From the NCBI RefSeq assembly GCF_020723905.1, contig NZ_DYHZ01000004.1, positions 1 to 64,000 of the forward strand: 64,000 nucleotides of DNA, in the 5' to 3' direction. Both the position numbers and the translations under genes were made by a program. This DNA is from Anaerolinea thermophila (GTDB taxonomy: Bacteria; Chloroflexota; Anaerolineae; Anaerolineales; Anaerolineaceae). Of this stretch, positions 35,039 to 44,160 are shown piece by piece. Numbering within the stretch: position 1 is the first letter of the stretch; the number at the start of each line of letters is the position of its first letter. Under the pieces are notes generated by a model. It ran no database searches. It had not been told where the DNA came from and was given only the letters and a program-made list of their open reading frames with translations.

Positions 35039-37696
35039 ATGGCGGGTTCTCTGTTTTCCAATCTCTCCAGAGATGCCTTATGGTCGGCAAAATCTCCGAC
35101 CCCGGCAGACTCCCGATTCTCCTATCTGGACATTCTCATTCTGACCACCGGCGGCGGGATTGCGGCAGGCGTACTGGCGCTCTGGCTGACCATGCGCACC
35201 GCCCCCCTGTTTCTTTTCCTGAACGGCATTTTCTTACTGGTGCTGGGGGGCATCTGGGTTGCCCGCTCCCGACTGTCTTCAAGGGTCATCCGCTTGCTTT
35301 TGTTTGGGGTGTTCTGGGTCCATTACACCATTATCATGCTCTTTACCGGCGGGGTGCACAGCCCCATGGCAGGGATGATGCTCATCCTGATTTACGTTTC
35401 CGGGCTGCTTCTTGGCTTCAAAGGCAGTCTGGTGTCCATTGTGCTTGGGGCAGGCGTGCTGTTGCTCTCCCTCTCGGTGGAACAGGCAGGGCTCCTGCCC
35501 TCTTCCACTGTGCCCATCACCCCCGTAATGGAGGTACTTTTCCGATTTCTCATCGGTGCCATTTTCATTCTCATTGTGTACTTCACCAACCACATGCTGG
35601 CAAATTACCAGCGCATGCTGGAAATAGAACTGGCGCAACGCCAGGCGACGCAGAACGCGCTTGCCCTGCAAACCGCCCAGATGCAGATGGTGCTGGAAAA
35701 GAGTTTCGACGCCTTCATCCTGATTGATGAAACCGGCCGGGTGGCGGAATGGAATCCGGGCGCAGAACGCCTGCTGGGCTACCCCCGCGCAGAGATGCAG
35801 GGGCAGGCGACTGTGAAAGTTCTCGAACACATTGCCCTGCCGGCTTACCGCACCCCTCCGGCGCTGTCCAAACTGACGCGGGCATTCACAGAAGCCCTGA
35901 AAACCGGCAAAAGCCCCTTTTTCAACCGGAAAACCGAAGCCCGTTTTCTGCATGCCAGCGGGCAGGTGCGCATATGTGAACTGAACAGTTTTGCCCTGCC
36001 CACCCCGCAGGGATACCGCATTGGCATGGTGTTGCGCGATGTGACCGTCGAACGCGAAGCGCAGGAACAACTGCGCCTGCGCCTCAAACACCTCGAAGCC
36101 CTCAACCGCATTTCCACGCTGGCGCGCGAACAGTCGCAGGTGACCGTCTTCCTTGAAAGGGTCATGGATATCCTGCTGGAGACGCTGGACGCCCCGGCTG
36201 GCGGTATCGCTCAGGTGGATCGAGAGAATCAATGCTTCCAGGCGCTGGCAGTGCGCGGCTGGGCAAAACCCTTTGAGGGCAAAACCTTCCCTCTGCGCGG
36301 CGGGCTGGTGGAAAAAGCCTTTGAAAGGGATTATCCCATTTTCAGCGAAGACCTGCACAACGACCCAGGTTCCAACAAAGACATCACCCGTCTGATTCCG
36401 GCAGGCTGGCGCGCCGTACTGGCTCCTTTACGCGCCGGTCAGGAACATCTGGGCGTACTGCTGATTTCAGTGGAACACCCCCGCCTCTTCACCGAGGCGG
36501 AAGTCCGCCTGGTCCAGACCGCGGGTGATATCATCGGGAGCGTCCTGCGCCGCGCGCAACTGGATGCAGAAGTGCACACCCGCCTGGAGCAACTGGCATC
36601 CCTGCACGAAATTGACACTGCCATTTCCTCCAGCCACAACCTGAAAGCCACCGCCAACATCCTGCTCCAGCAGTGCCTGCGCACGCTTAAAGTGGATGCC
36701 GCCCTGCTGTACGAATTTGACCCCCTCCATTTCCACCTCGATTGCGTTGCCACGATGGGATTGAACACCACCCGCCTGGAACACATCCGCGTGCGTCCGG
36801 GCGAATCGCTGGTGGGCAAAGCCATGCTGGAAGGCAAACTGAGCGGCGGAAAGGTAGAATGGACAACCCTGCCCGAAGGCTCCCACGACCGTCTGATGTG
36901 GGAAAAAGGCTTCCAGCAGATTTTTACCGTCCCGCTGGTCAGCAAATCCCGAGTGGTGGGGGTGCTGGAAGTGTGCCGCCGCAAAGTCTCTCCCGCGCCG
37001 CAGGAATGGCTGGAACTGCTGAACACCCTGGCGGGACAGGCGGCCATTGCCATCGAAAACGCGCGCCTGTTTGAGGATCTCCAGCGCACCAACGCCGAAC
37101 TGACCACCGCCTACGATGCCACCCTGGAAGGCTGGGCGCTGGCGCTGGGACTGCGCGACAGCAACACCGAAGACCACACCCGTCGGGTGGTGGAAGCCTC
37201 CGTAGAACTGGGTAAAGCCATGGGCTTGAGCCACGAAGACCTGATTCAACTGCGCCGCGGCGCCATTTTGCACGACATCGGCAAACTGGGCATTCCCGAT
37301 ACCATCCTGCTCAAGCCCTCCTTCCTCACCGAAGAAGAGCGCGAAATCATGCGCCGCCACACCCTGTATGCCCGCGAATGGCTAGCGCGCATCCCCTACC
37401 TGCGCCCGGCAATGGATATCCCCACCTTCCATCACGAGCACTGGGACGGGAGCGGTTATCCCTACGGCTTACGTGGCGAGCAGATTCCGCTGGCGGCGCG
37501 CATCTTCTCAGTCGTGGACGTGTGGGACGCGCTCTCCACCGACCGCCCCTACCGCAAAGCCTGGCCCCGCGAAAAAGTCCTTCAGTACATTCAGGCACAG
37601 GCTGGTTTGCAGTTCGACCCGCAGGTGGTCAAAACCTTTGTGCAAATCATTGACCGCGTCGAAAAAATTCTGGAAAAAGGGCATTTTGTCCCCTGA
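35039..37696 (+). CDS. Membrane PAS-GAF-GAF-HD-GYP cyclic-di-GMP phosphodiesterase
   Basis: The 885-residue sensor has five or six TM helices (about 30-190), a PAS domain (about 220-340), two GAF domains (about 360-500 and 515-670) and an HD-GYP domain (about 690-870). Metal and signature residues are present: HDIGK at H745-K749 and HHEHWDGSGYP from H798. The GYP variant here reads G806-Y807-P808. It should hydrolyse cyclic-di-GMP in response to signals bound by PAS/GAF. ATG 35039 has GGGGTGG about 9 nt upstream. Together with the GGDEF/EAL protein at 357 it shows c-di-GMP signalling in this organism. Confidence 0.93.
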   Translation: MAGSLFSNLSRDALWSAKSPTPADSRFSYLDILILTTGGGIAAGVLALWLTMRTAPLFLFLNGIFLLVLGGIWVARSRLSSRVIRLLLFGVFWVHYTIIMLFTGGVHSPMAGMMLILIYVSGLLLGFKGSLVSIVLGAGVLLLSLSVEQAGLLPSSTVPITPVMEVLFRFLIGAIFILIVYFTNHMLANYQRMLEIELAQRQATQNALALQTAQMQMVLEKSFDAFILIDETGRVAEWNPGAERLLGYPRAEMQGQATVKVLEHIALPAYRTPPALSKLTRAFTEALKTGKSPFFNRKTEARFLHASGQVRICELNSFALPTPQGYRIGMVLRDVTVEREAQEQLRLRLKHLEALNRISTLAREQSQVTVFLERVMDILLETLDAPAGGIAQVDRENQCFQALAVRGWAKPFEGKTFPLRGGLVEKAFERDYPIFSEDLHNDPGSNKDITRLIPAGWRAVLAPLRAGQEHLGVLLISVEHPRLFTEAEVRLVQTAGDIIGSVLRRAQLDAEVHTRLEQLASLHEIDTAISSSHNLKATANILLQQCLRTLKVDAALLYEFDPLHFHLDCVATMGLNTTRLEHIRVRPGESLVGKAMLEGKLSGGKVEWTTLPEGSHDRLMWEKGFQQIFTVPLVSKSRVVGVLEVCRRKVSPAPQEWLELLNTLAGQAAIAIENARLFEDLQRTNAELTTAYDATLEGWALALGLRDSNTEDHTRRVVEASVELGKAMGLSHEDLIQLRRGAILHDIGKLGIPDTILLKPSFLTEEEREIMRRHTLYAREWLARIPYLRPAMDIPTFHHEHWDGSGYPYGLRGEQIPLAARIFSVVDVWDALSTDRPYRKAWPREKVLQYIQAQAGLQFDPQVVKTFVQIIDRVEKILEKGHFVP

Positions 37697-37800
37697 GGCT
37701 CTGTCCCGGCATCCGCAGGGAGTAAGTCACTGCACAGAAAGAATGCGGTAATCCTCATGCAAAAAGGCTGTTTTTGCCTCAACAAGGAACGCCCTGAGGA

Positions 37801-37809
37801 TGTTATAAT
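37801..37809 (+). promoter_or_regulatory. Extended -10 promoter giving a leaderless GTG start
   Basis: TGTTATAAT is a perfect extended -10 (TGn-TATAAT), 6 nt before the GTG at 37816. The transcript would start at the initiation codon. No -35 and no Shine-Dalgarno are visible. Confidence 0.65.
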
Positions 37810-37815
37810 GAAAGC

Positions 37816-38238
37816 GTGCCTCGTCAAGCCCTGTTTGCCGGTCTGGTCATTGATGAATTCGATCAGCCTGTCGAGGTGGCGTATGTGGGCGATGAGCCGT
37901 GTTACGTGGTCAATGACCGCGGCTTCCGCCGCCACATCCCCGCCGAGCAGGTCGATCGGCAGGTGCTGGCATGGATGCGCGAACAAATGCGCGGGCACGA
38001 GGACATCATCAGCGAACAGACCGCTCAAATGCTCGGTCAGGATGACATTTTTTCCCGCGCCATCATTGAACAGCAATTAAAAAACATGGATCAGCAGTTC
38101 GAGCAACTGCTGGAAGTGGGTATTCCGGAAGAAGCACGCGCCTATCTGGGAATGATGGGCTTTCGGGTGGTGATTAACCTGCACGGCGATGTGATTCGGG
38201 TGGATCAGCCTGCCATGCCATCGGGAGATGAAGAATGA
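37816..38238 (+). CDS. Unrecognised small acidic protein
   Basis: The 140-residue soluble protein belongs to no family I recognise. It begins with a beta-rich segment (LFAGLVIDEF...VEVAYVGDEPCYVVNDRGF), followed by charged helices (DRQVLAWMREQMRGHEDIISEQTAQML) and an amphipathic C-terminal half. The start is GTG, apparently leaderless. Its stop overlaps the start of the DUF4037 gene by ATGA, so the two probably work together. Confidence 0.75.
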   Translation: MPRQALFAGLVIDEFDQPVEVAYVGDEPCYVVNDRGFRRHIPAEQVDRQVLAWMREQMRGHEDIISEQTAQMLGQDDIFSRAIIEQQLKNMDQQFEQLLEVGIPEEARAYLGMMGFRVVINLHGDVIRVDQPAMPSGDEE

Positions 38239-39407
38239 ACGCCCATTCTCTCCCCCCTTATTATTCAGAAAGTCCAGGTGGAGAGAATATGGGTGAGCCG
38301 TTTGATCCCGCAACCGTTCCTTTTATCCCGGGTCTGGGATTATCCAGACAGTACTATGTCAAAGCCGTCCGTCCCATTGTAGACAGTGCCTTCCCCGGAC
38401 TGCGCCACTCTGCCGCCCTGGTCGGCTACGGTTCGGATGTAGTCGGGCTGGACACCGAACGCTCCCGCGATCACATGTGGGGACCGCGCATGGTGCTGTT
38501 TGTCGAGCCGTCCTTCAACACCGCCGAACGCAGTTTTCTCTTTCAGGCTTTGCGTCAGCGCCTGCCGGTGCAGTTCATGGGCTACCCCACCCATTTTGGT
38601 CCGCCGGATGAAGAGGGGGTGCGCCTGATGCGCAAACTCCAGCACGGACCGGTGGATCATCTCATTGAAATCACCACCATACCGGAGTACTTCCGCAAAG
38701 AAATCGGCTGGGATACCCACACTCCTCTCACCATTCAGGACTGGATGACCTTCTCCGAGCACAAACTGCTCAGCCTGACCGGCGGCGGGGTATGGCACGA
38801 CGATCTGGGGCTGGAACGCCTGCGCCAGCAACTGGTGTATTACCCGCGCGAGATATGGATGTACCTGCTGGCGGCGCAGTGGATGAAACTGGGGCAGGAA
38901 GAAGCCTTTGTCGGGCGCACTGCCGAAGTGCATGACGATCTGGGATCGCGCATCATCACCGCACGGCTGGTACAGATTGTCATCGGGCTGGCGTTTCTGA
39001 TCGAACGCAGGTACGCCCCGTACAGCAAATGGTTTGGGAGCGCCTTCCAGCGCCTGAACATGGCGCCGCGCCTTCAACCCTATCTGGAGGGAGCCCTGCG
39101 CGCCAACAACTTCCCCGAACGCGAATCGCATCTCTGCCAGGCATACTCCATTTGCGCAGAGGAATTCAACCGCCTGGACTTGATTCCACCGGTGGATACC
39201 ACCCCCTCTTTCTTCCACAACCGTCCCTACCGCGTCATCCACGGTGACCGGATCGCCCACCAGATTCGCGCCGCCATCCCGGACGAGCGCATCCGCAACC
39301 TGCCCAATTTCCTGGGATCGATCAACCAGATTTCCACCAGCACCGACTTAATCTCCGAAACCGAAGTGTGCCTGAGCCTGAAGTATCTTTACAATACCGG
39401 TGAATGA
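38235..39407 (+). CDS. DUF4037 nucleotidyltransferase-like protein
   Basis: The 390-residue soluble protein has the DUF4037 pattern: FIPGLGLSRQYYVKAVRPIV, then GYGSDVVGLDTERSRDHMWGP, which resembles a nucleotidyltransferase G-S...D-x-D active site, then a helical C-terminal half. Members are thought to modify antibiotics or other small molecules but are uncharacterised. ATG 38235 overlaps the upstream stop (ATGA) and has GGGAG; ATG 38289, also with a good GGTGGAGAG, removes 18 poorly conserved residues and may be the real start. An aldo/keto reductase gene follows after a hairpin. Confidence 0.85.
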   Translation: MNAHSLPPYYSESPGGENMGEPFDPATVPFIPGLGLSRQYYVKAVRPIVDSAFPGLRHSAALVGYGSDVVGLDTERSRDHMWGPRMVLFVEPSFNTAERSFLFQALRQRLPVQFMGYPTHFGPPDEEGVRLMRKLQHGPVDHLIEITTIPEYFRKEIGWDTHTPLTIQDWMTFSEHKLLSLTGGGVWHDDLGLERLRQQLVYYPREIWMYLLAAQWMKLGQEEAFVGRTAEVHDDLGSRIITARLVQIVIGLAFLIERRYAPYSKWFGSAFQRLNMAPRLQPYLEGALRANNFPERESHLCQAYSICAEEFNRLDLIPPVDTTPSFFHNRPYRVIHGDRIAHQIRAAIPDERIRNLPNFLGSINQISTSTDLISETEVCLSLKYLYNTGE

Positions 39408-39422
39408 AGGCATAATAAGCGT

Positions 39423-39444
39423 ACGGGCTGAAAGCGCCCGTTTT
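39423..39444 (+). terminator. Small terminator after the DUF4037 gene
   Basis: ACGGGC (39423-39428) pairs with GCCCGT (39436-39441), followed by T-run TTTT. Confidence 0.6.
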
Positions 39445-39488
39445 CTCAAACATCATTCCGTTATCGTTCACGGAAAAGGAGGGACTCT

Positions 39489-40451
39489 ATGGAATACCGC
39501 AGATTGGGCAATTCCGGGCTGAAGGTGGCGCGCATCTGTCTGGGGACAATGCAGTTTGGCTGGACCGCCGACGAGAAAACCGCCTTCGAGGTGATGGACG
39601 CCTACTTCGAGGCGGGCGGCAACTTCATTGACACCGCCGACGTGTACTCGGCATGGGTGCCGGGCAACCCCGGCGGCGTCAGCGAGGAAATTATCGGGCG
39701 CTGGATGAAAGCCCGCAAGAACCGCCACCTCATCGTACTGGCGACCAAATTCAATGGACGCATGTGGGAAGGTCCCAACGGTGATGGGTTAAGCCGCGGG
39801 CATGTGATGAAAGCCATCGAGGACTCCCTGCGGCGTCTGCAAACCGATTACATTGACCTGTACCAGACCCACTGGCCGCACTACGATACTCCGCAGGAAG
39901 AAACCCTGCGCGCCCTGGACGACTTAATCAAAGCCGGAAAGGTGCGCTACATCGGCGCGTCCAACGAACCGGCATGGCGCCTGATGAAAGCCATGTGGAT
40001 CAGCGACAAATACAACCTCAACCGCTTCATCAGCCTGCAGCCGCCCTACAGTCTGGTCAAGCGCGCCGAGTTTGAGCGTGAACTGGAGGCGGTGTGTCTG
40101 GATCAGGGCATTGGCGTGATTCCCTACAGCCCCCTGCAGGGCGGTTTCCTCACCGGCAAGTACCGCCGCGGCGTGATTCCCGACAGCGCCCGCGCCGAGG
40201 GCTTGAAGCGTTTCTTCACCGAAAAGAACTTTGCCCTGATTGATTTGCTGGAGGAGACGGGTAAGAAGCACAACGCCACCGTCACGCAGGTGGCACTGGC
40301 GTGGATGCTCCAGCGTCCTGCCATCACCGCGCCCATCATCGGAGCAAATAACGTGGCGCAACTGCGCGACATTCTGGGCAGTCTGAACGTGCAACTGACG
40401 CCGGAAGACGTCACCGCCATTGACCAGGCCAGCGACTGGCGCGAGTCCTAG
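39489..40451 (+). CDS. Aldo/keto reductase
   Basis: The 320-residue NADPH-dependent TIM-barrel oxidoreductase has the full catalytic tetrad: D48, Y53, K87 and H128 (DTADVY, ATKF, YQTHW). The C-terminal cofactor region [12 protein letters not shown] is typical of the YajO/general stress GSP69 group. The substrate is unknown. AAAAGGAGGG gives a strong Shine-Dalgarno. It is monocistronic, with a terminator after it. Confidence 0.93.
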   Translation: MEYRRLGNSGLKVARICLGTMQFGWTADEKTAFEVMDAYFEAGGNFIDTADVYSAWVPGNPGGVSEEIIGRWMKARKNRHLIVLATKFNGRMWEGPNGDGLSRGHVMKAIEDSLRRLQTDYIDLYQTHWPHYDTPQEETLRALDDLIKAGKVRYIGASNEPAWRLMKAMWISDKYNLNRFISLQPPYSLVKRAEFERELEAVCLDQGIGVIPYSPLQGGFLTGKYRRGVIPDSARAEGLKRFFTEKNFALIDLLEETGKKHNATVTQVALAWMLQRPAITAPIIGANNVAQLRDILGSLNVQLTPEDVTAIDQASDWRES

Positions 40452-40472
40452 GCATGGTTCTTTAACCGCACA

Positions 40473-40506
40473 CAGGGCAGTCCTCTGGAAGGATTGCCCT
40501 GTTTTT
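40473..40506 (+). terminator. Terminator of the aldo/keto reductase gene
   Basis: CAGGGCAGTCC (40473-40483) pairs with GGATTGCCCTG (40491-40501) with one A/G mismatch and a 7-nt loop, followed by TTTTT. Confidence 0.85.
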
Positions 40507-40524
40507 GCTTTACGGGCATGCGGG

Positions 40525-40530
40525 TATAAT
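40525..40530 (+). promoter_or_regulatory. -10 element upstream of the ADH-Gfo/Idh fusion
   Basis: A perfect TATAAT lies about 110 nt before the ATG at 40641. The -35 is unclear. The leader includes a GGGAGGGGAC tract. Confidence 0.5.
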
Positions 40531-40640
40531 GGGAGGGGACGGCGGAATGCCTGCGGAAAGGCACTATCTGTCAGGGAGGTCAGAAAACCTTCCTTCCATT
40601 CGTCCAGACCATTCCAAACGGGAGTACTCATTTACACCCC

Positions 40641-42764
40641 ATGAAACAACTGCTTCAAAACATGCGTGATGGAAAAGCCGAAGTTGCCGAAGTCCCCGTG
40701 CCGGTGGTGCGGCGCGGTACCGCGCTGGTGCGCACGGCAACCTCGCTGGTCTCGGCAGGCACCGAACGCATGGTGGTGGAATTTGCCGGGAAAAACCTGC
40801 TCGAAAAAGCCCGCTCGCGCCCTGATCTGGTGCGCCAGGTGCTGGAGAAAGCCCGCCGTGAAGGGCTGATTCCCACCCTGCAGGCGGCATTCAACCGTCT
40901 GGATCAAGCCATGGCGCTGGGATATTCCTCAACGGGGGTCATCGTTGAGGTGGGTGAGGGCATGGAGGGCTTTGCCCCCGGCGACCGCGTGGCTTGTGCG
41001 GGCGGCGGGTACGCCGTCCATGCTGAGTATGCGGTGGTGCCGAAAAATCTGCTGGTGAAACTGCCCGACAGCGTGGATTTCGAGTCGGCGGCGTTCACCA
41101 CGCTGGGCGCCATCGCCCTGCACGGCTTTCGTCTGGCACAGCCTCAGGTGGGCGAGCGCATTGCCATCATCGGACTGGGCTTGCTGGGGTTGCTCAGCGT
41201 GGGGCTGGCGCGCGCCGCGGGCTGTCATGTCTTCGGCGTGGATCTCAGCCCGGAACGGGTGGAACTGGCAAAGCGCATGGGCGCTCATGGCGCCGTTTTG
41301 CGACCGGATGCGGAGAGCGCCGGTGCGGCGTTCACCGCCGGGCAGGGCTTTGATGCCGTGCTGATCTGCGCCGATGCCCGTTCCAACGACCCGGTGACGC
41401 TGGCAGGCACACTGGCGCGGGACCGCGCCCATGTGGTTGCCGTCGGCGCCGTGGGGCTGGACCTGCCCCGCAAGGTGTATTACGAGAAGGAACTCACCTT
41501 TCTGGTCTCCCGTTCCTACGGACCGGGGCGCTACGACCCCACCTACGAAGAGCGCGGGCAGGATTACCCCATCGGTTATGTGCGCTGGACGGAAGGGCGC
41601 AACCTGCAAGCCGTTGTAGACCTGATGGCAGGCGGCTTGCTGGATGTGCACCCCCTCATCTCCCACCGCATTCCCATTGAACAGGGGGCAGAAGCCTACG
41701 CCCTCATCACCGGCAAACGCAACGAGCCGTTTCTGGGTGTTCTGCTCACCTATCCGCAAACGCCGGAGGAAACCCCCACCCGGCGCATTGAACTGCGCCC
41801 GCCTGTGTCTGCCGTGCAGGGGTTGCCCGGCATCGGGGTGCTGGGGGCGGGCAACTACGCCACGGCGACCTTCCTGCCCGCCATTCAGCGGGTGGGAGGC
41901 GCGCGTCTGGAGGGCATCGCCAGCGCTTCCGGACTGACCGCCCGCCGCGCCGCGCAAAAATTCGGCTTCCGCTTTGCCACCTCGCAGGAAGAGGAAATCC
42001 TCACCGCCGCGGAGATTCAGGCGGTGGCGATCCTCACCCGTCACCATCAACACGCCCGCCAGACCCTGCAAGCCCTGCGCGCCGGGAAGGCGGTGTACTG
42101 CGAAAAACCTCTGGCGCTGACGCTGGAAGAACTGGAAGAAATTGAACGCGCCCTGCAAACCGAAAACCTGCCCCTGCTGATGGTGGGCTTTAACCGCCGT
42201 TTTGCCCCGCTGGCACAGCGCATGAAAGGTCGCCTGGAAGGGCGCGCCGAGCCGCTGGTGGCGCATTACCGCGTCAACGCAGGCTATCTGCCCCCGCAAC
42301 ACTGGACGCAGGACCCGTCCGTGGGCGGCGGGCGCATCGTCGGCGAAGCCTGTCATTTTGTGGATTTTCTCACCTTTCTGGTGGGAACACCGCCGGTTGC
42401 GGTGGAGGCACGCTACCTGCCCGATGGCGGTCGCTACTGCGGCGATAACGCCGTGCTTACCCTGAGTTTTGCCGACGGCTCGCTGGGAACGGTCTCTTAC
42501 CTTGCAAACGGCGATCGCGCCATGTCCAAAGAACGGGTGGAGGTGTTCTGCGGCGGCACCGCCATGGTGCTGGAGGATTTCACCCGTCTGGAGGTGTACC
42601 GCAACAACCGCAGAGAAGAGACACGCACAGGCGGTCAGGACAAAGGGCACGCCGCCGCGTGGCAAGCCTTCCTCACCGCGCTCAGGCAGGGCGGCACTCC
42701 GCCCATCCCCTACGAGCAGTTGCTTGCCGTCGCCCGCTGGATGATTGCGGTAAGCCGCCGGTAG
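40641..42764 (+). CDS. Fused zinc-type alcohol dehydrogenase and Gfo/Idh/MocA oxidoreductase
   Basis: The 707-residue protein has two NAD(P) oxidoreductase modules. Residues 1-370 are a medium-chain dehydrogenase (GDRVACAGGGYAVHAEY, Rossmann IIGLGLLGLLSVGLA). Residues about 395-707 are a Gfo/Idh/MocA domain (GIGVLGAGNYATATFLPA, catalytic-type EKPLALTLEE, GGGRIVGEACHFVD). Such bi-domain proteins usually sit in polysaccharide biosynthesis clusters with heparinase-like and glycosyltransferase genes, none of which is next to it here. It likely oxidises and reduces a nucleotide-sugar or sugar substrate. No cysteine zinc ligands are evident in the first domain. Confidence 0.9.
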   Translation: MKQLLQNMRDGKAEVAEVPVPVVRRGTALVRTATSLVSAGTERMVVEFAGKNLLEKARSRPDLVRQVLEKARREGLIPTLQAAFNRLDQAMALGYSSTGVIVEVGEGMEGFAPGDRVACAGGGYAVHAEYAVVPKNLLVKLPDSVDFESAAFTTLGAIALHGFRLAQPQVGERIAIIGLGLLGLLSVGLARAAGCHVFGVDLSPERVELAKRMGAHGAVLRPDAESAGAAFTAGQGFDAVLICADARSNDPVTLAGTLARDRAHVVAVGAVGLDLPRKVYYEKELTFLVSRSYGPGRYDPTYEERGQDYPIGYVRWTEGRNLQAVVDLMAGGLLDVHPLISHRIPIEQGAEAYALITGKRNEPFLGVLLTYPQTPEETPTRRIELRPPVSAVQGLPGIGVLGAGNYATATFLPAIQRVGGARLEGIASASGLTARRAAQKFGFRFATSQEEEILTAAEIQAVAILTRHHQHARQTLQALRAGKAVYCEKPLALTLEELEEIERALQTENLPLLMVGFNRRFAPLAQRMKGRLEGRAEPLVAHYRVNAGYLPPQHWTQDPSVGGGRIVGEACHFVDFLTFLVGTPPVAVEARYLPDGGRYCGDNAVLTLSFADGSLGTVSYLANGDRAMSKERVEVFCGGTAMVLEDFTRLEVYRNNRREETRTGGQDKGHAAAWQAFLTALRQGGTPPIPYEQLLAVARWMIAVSRR

Positions 42765-42792
42765 GGCAACCCTCACCGGGCGCCGCAGGCGG

Positions 42793-43026
42793 TCATCGGT
42801 TCAGCCAGCGGGCAAGCAGATTCAACAGGATGGTGAGCACCAGGCTCAGGACAATCGAAGCCAGCAGAGGGAAGATGCAGGTCACCCCGCCGCCTTCAAT
42901 GCGAATCGTCCCCGGCAGGCGGCTGAAATCGGGCAGGAAGCGCCCCGCCAGCCAGAGCAAGCCGCCCACCAGCAGAAGCACGGCACCCAGCAGCATCAAC
43001 CCCGCGCCAATGCGCTCCAGTCCCAT
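42793..43026 (-). CDS. DUF2905 two-TM membrane protein
   Basis: The 77-residue protein is two TM helices around the short conserved segment FSRLPGTIRIEGGG, the DUF2905 signature, with the second helix rich in Leu and Ser. Function is unknown. ATG 43026 has GAGG 8 nt upstream; a GTG three codons earlier overlaps the previous stop and has no Shine-Dalgarno. It is the last gene of a three-gene operon. Confidence 0.85.
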   Translation of the reverse strand: MGLERIGAGLMLLGAVLLLVGGLLWLAGRFLPDFSRLPGTIRIEGGGVTCIFPLLASIVLSLVLTILLNLLARWLNR

Positions 43027-43031
43027 AGGCT

Positions 43032-43337
43032 TCACCTCAACCAGTCGCCAATTTCTGCCCAGGCATATTCCAGGTGATCCGCCAGGACGCGCCCGGCTTT
43101 GCGGGCAACATGGCGGTAGGCGTACTCCATCAACGCGCGTCCGCCAATGGCGTGCAGGCGTTCGCCAATCTCGCGAGCACGGATGTGGCGCAACTGCAGG
43201 TTGAAACCGGGCGTGAAGCGTTCGGCAAGGAAATCATCCCGTTTGCCGATGTCCACCAGTTCGTCCAGCAGGCGCGTCACCTCGGCATGGGCAGAAGATG
43301 GGTAAGGTTTGAAGAAGAGATCTTGAAACCAGTTCAT
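43032..43337 (-). CDS. Unrecognised 101-residue helical protein
   Basis: It is short, soluble and charged, with predicted helices throughout (EVTRLLDELVDIGKRDDFLAERF; EIGERLHAIGGRALMEYAYRHV). I recognise no domain. Its start overlaps the GNAT stop (ATGA), and its stop lies 5 nt before the DUF2905 start, so it is translated with both. Confidence 0.7.
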   Translation of the reverse strand: MNWFQDLFFKPYPSSAHAEVTRLLDELVDIGKRDDFLAERFTPGFNLQLRHIRAREIGERLHAIGGRALMEYAYRHVARKAGRVLADHLEYAWAEIGDWLR

Positions 43338-43792
43338 CTCTGTTCCTCAGATGGTTGCAGGTCTTTCTGCATCCACACCACCTGGGTGGTGCCAAAGTAA
43401 TGGGTGGGCAAACCGGCAATGCGGTAACCCAGTTTCTCAAAGTAATCGGTGGTATTCAGGCGAGAAAAGCATCCCAGCGCGCGGAAGCCGCGCTTTCGGG
43501 CTTCTTCTTCCACGTGAGCAACCAGCATTTTTCCAATGCCCTTTTTCTGGTATGCCGGCGCCACCGCCAGATGGGAGAACCAGCCCACCCCCGGCTCTTT
43601 CTCGAGCAGTTTGACCACGCCGACAATTTCACGGGTATCCTCACGAACTGCCATGAAATGCTGACTGATCGGCTCATAGTCGTCTTTTTCTGTGCCGCGC
43701 GGCTGCCCCCACGGCTCACGCAGGACCCGGTAGCGCAGGTCGTAGTAGGCTTTGAACTCTTCGCGGGTGGTAGGAGATTGAATGACAATCAT
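43334..43792 (-). CDS. GNAT-family N-acetyltransferase
   Basis: The 152-residue protein has the acetyl-CoA site of GNATs: VGWFSHLAVAPAYQKKGIGKMLV (motif A, Q/R-x-x-G-x-G/A in QKKGIG), then the ALGCFSRLNTTDYFEKLGYR segment. The substrate is unknown. It is first in the operon with the two short genes; the promoter is in the intergenic region beyond 43792. Confidence 0.9.
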   Translation of the reverse strand: MIVIQSPTTREEFKAYYDLRYRVLREPWGQPRGTEKDDYEPISQHFMAVREDTREIVGVVKLLEKEPGVGWFSHLAVAPAYQKKGIGKMLVAHVEEEARKRGFRALGCFSRLNTTDYFEKLGYRIAGLPTHYFGTTQVVWMQKDLQPSEEQR

Positions 43793-43864
43793 GGGGCAGT
43801 CTCCTCATCGGAAAGGGATGTTAAGATTATAATCCATCCCCCGCCGCACAGCAGGGAAAACAAT

Positions 43865-43905
43865 AGCCCCCGCTGAGGGCGGTGGGGGAAAACTCAGCGG
43901 GGGCT
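43865..43905 (+). terminator. Hairpin of unknown role in the GNAT/CRP intergenic region
   Basis: AGCCCCCGCTGAG (43865-43877) pairs perfectly with CTCAGCGGGGGCT (43893-43905). The T-run after it is only two bases, so it may be structural rather than a terminator. Confidence 0.45.
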
Positions 43906-44115
43906 TTCGCCAAAGGAGGAGACAGCCTAAATCTTTTCTTACAGGAGGTGTGCGCCCGTCTCCATGGCGTAATCATACTCCTTTTCCCCGTAAAGGGTAG
44001 ATTAGGGAAGTCACTCCTGGCGTGTGAACATTATCATTCTCTCCATGTGACACTCGCAACCCCTCAGGGGGTGAACTTTGCCCTGATTTTGTGACACCTG
44101 CTTCGCCTGAAAATA

Positions 44116-44148
44116 CGAGGAAAATGGTCATAAAAAAGCGAGGAAAAT
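44116..44148. repeat. 10-bp direct repeat upstream of the CRP-like gene
   Basis: CGAGGAAAAT occurs at 44116-44125 and 44139-44148, 23 bp apart (about two helical turns), directly before the CRP-like gene. It may be a regulator site. Confidence 0.4.
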
Positions 44149-44160
44149 CATCCAGGAATC

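Larger units (their letters stand above)
43793..44160. other. Structured 368-bp intergenic region without a gene
   Basis: No credible coding frame is present; a 70-codon plus-strand frame begins inside a hairpin and lacks protein-like composition. Seen here are a large hairpin (43865-43905, 13-bp arms), a possible second fold using the same CCCCCGC tract, a GGAGAC / GTCTCC pair about 40 nt apart and an ATTATAAT -10 region. A TGTGA-N6-TCA half-conserved CRP-like site (44023-44036) and a 10-bp direct repeat complete the list. It is either the regulatory region of two divergent genes or contains a small RNA. Confidence 0.5.

Noticed and set aside
40929-42776. A 615-codon minus-strand frame
   Set aside because: Exact antisense of the ADH-Gfo/Idh fusion, rich in His, Gln and Gly as expected for an antisense reading.
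43882-44094. A 70-codon plus-strand frame in the intergenic region
   Set aside because: It begins inside a hairpin, lacks a Shine-Dalgarno and shows no recognisable pattern.
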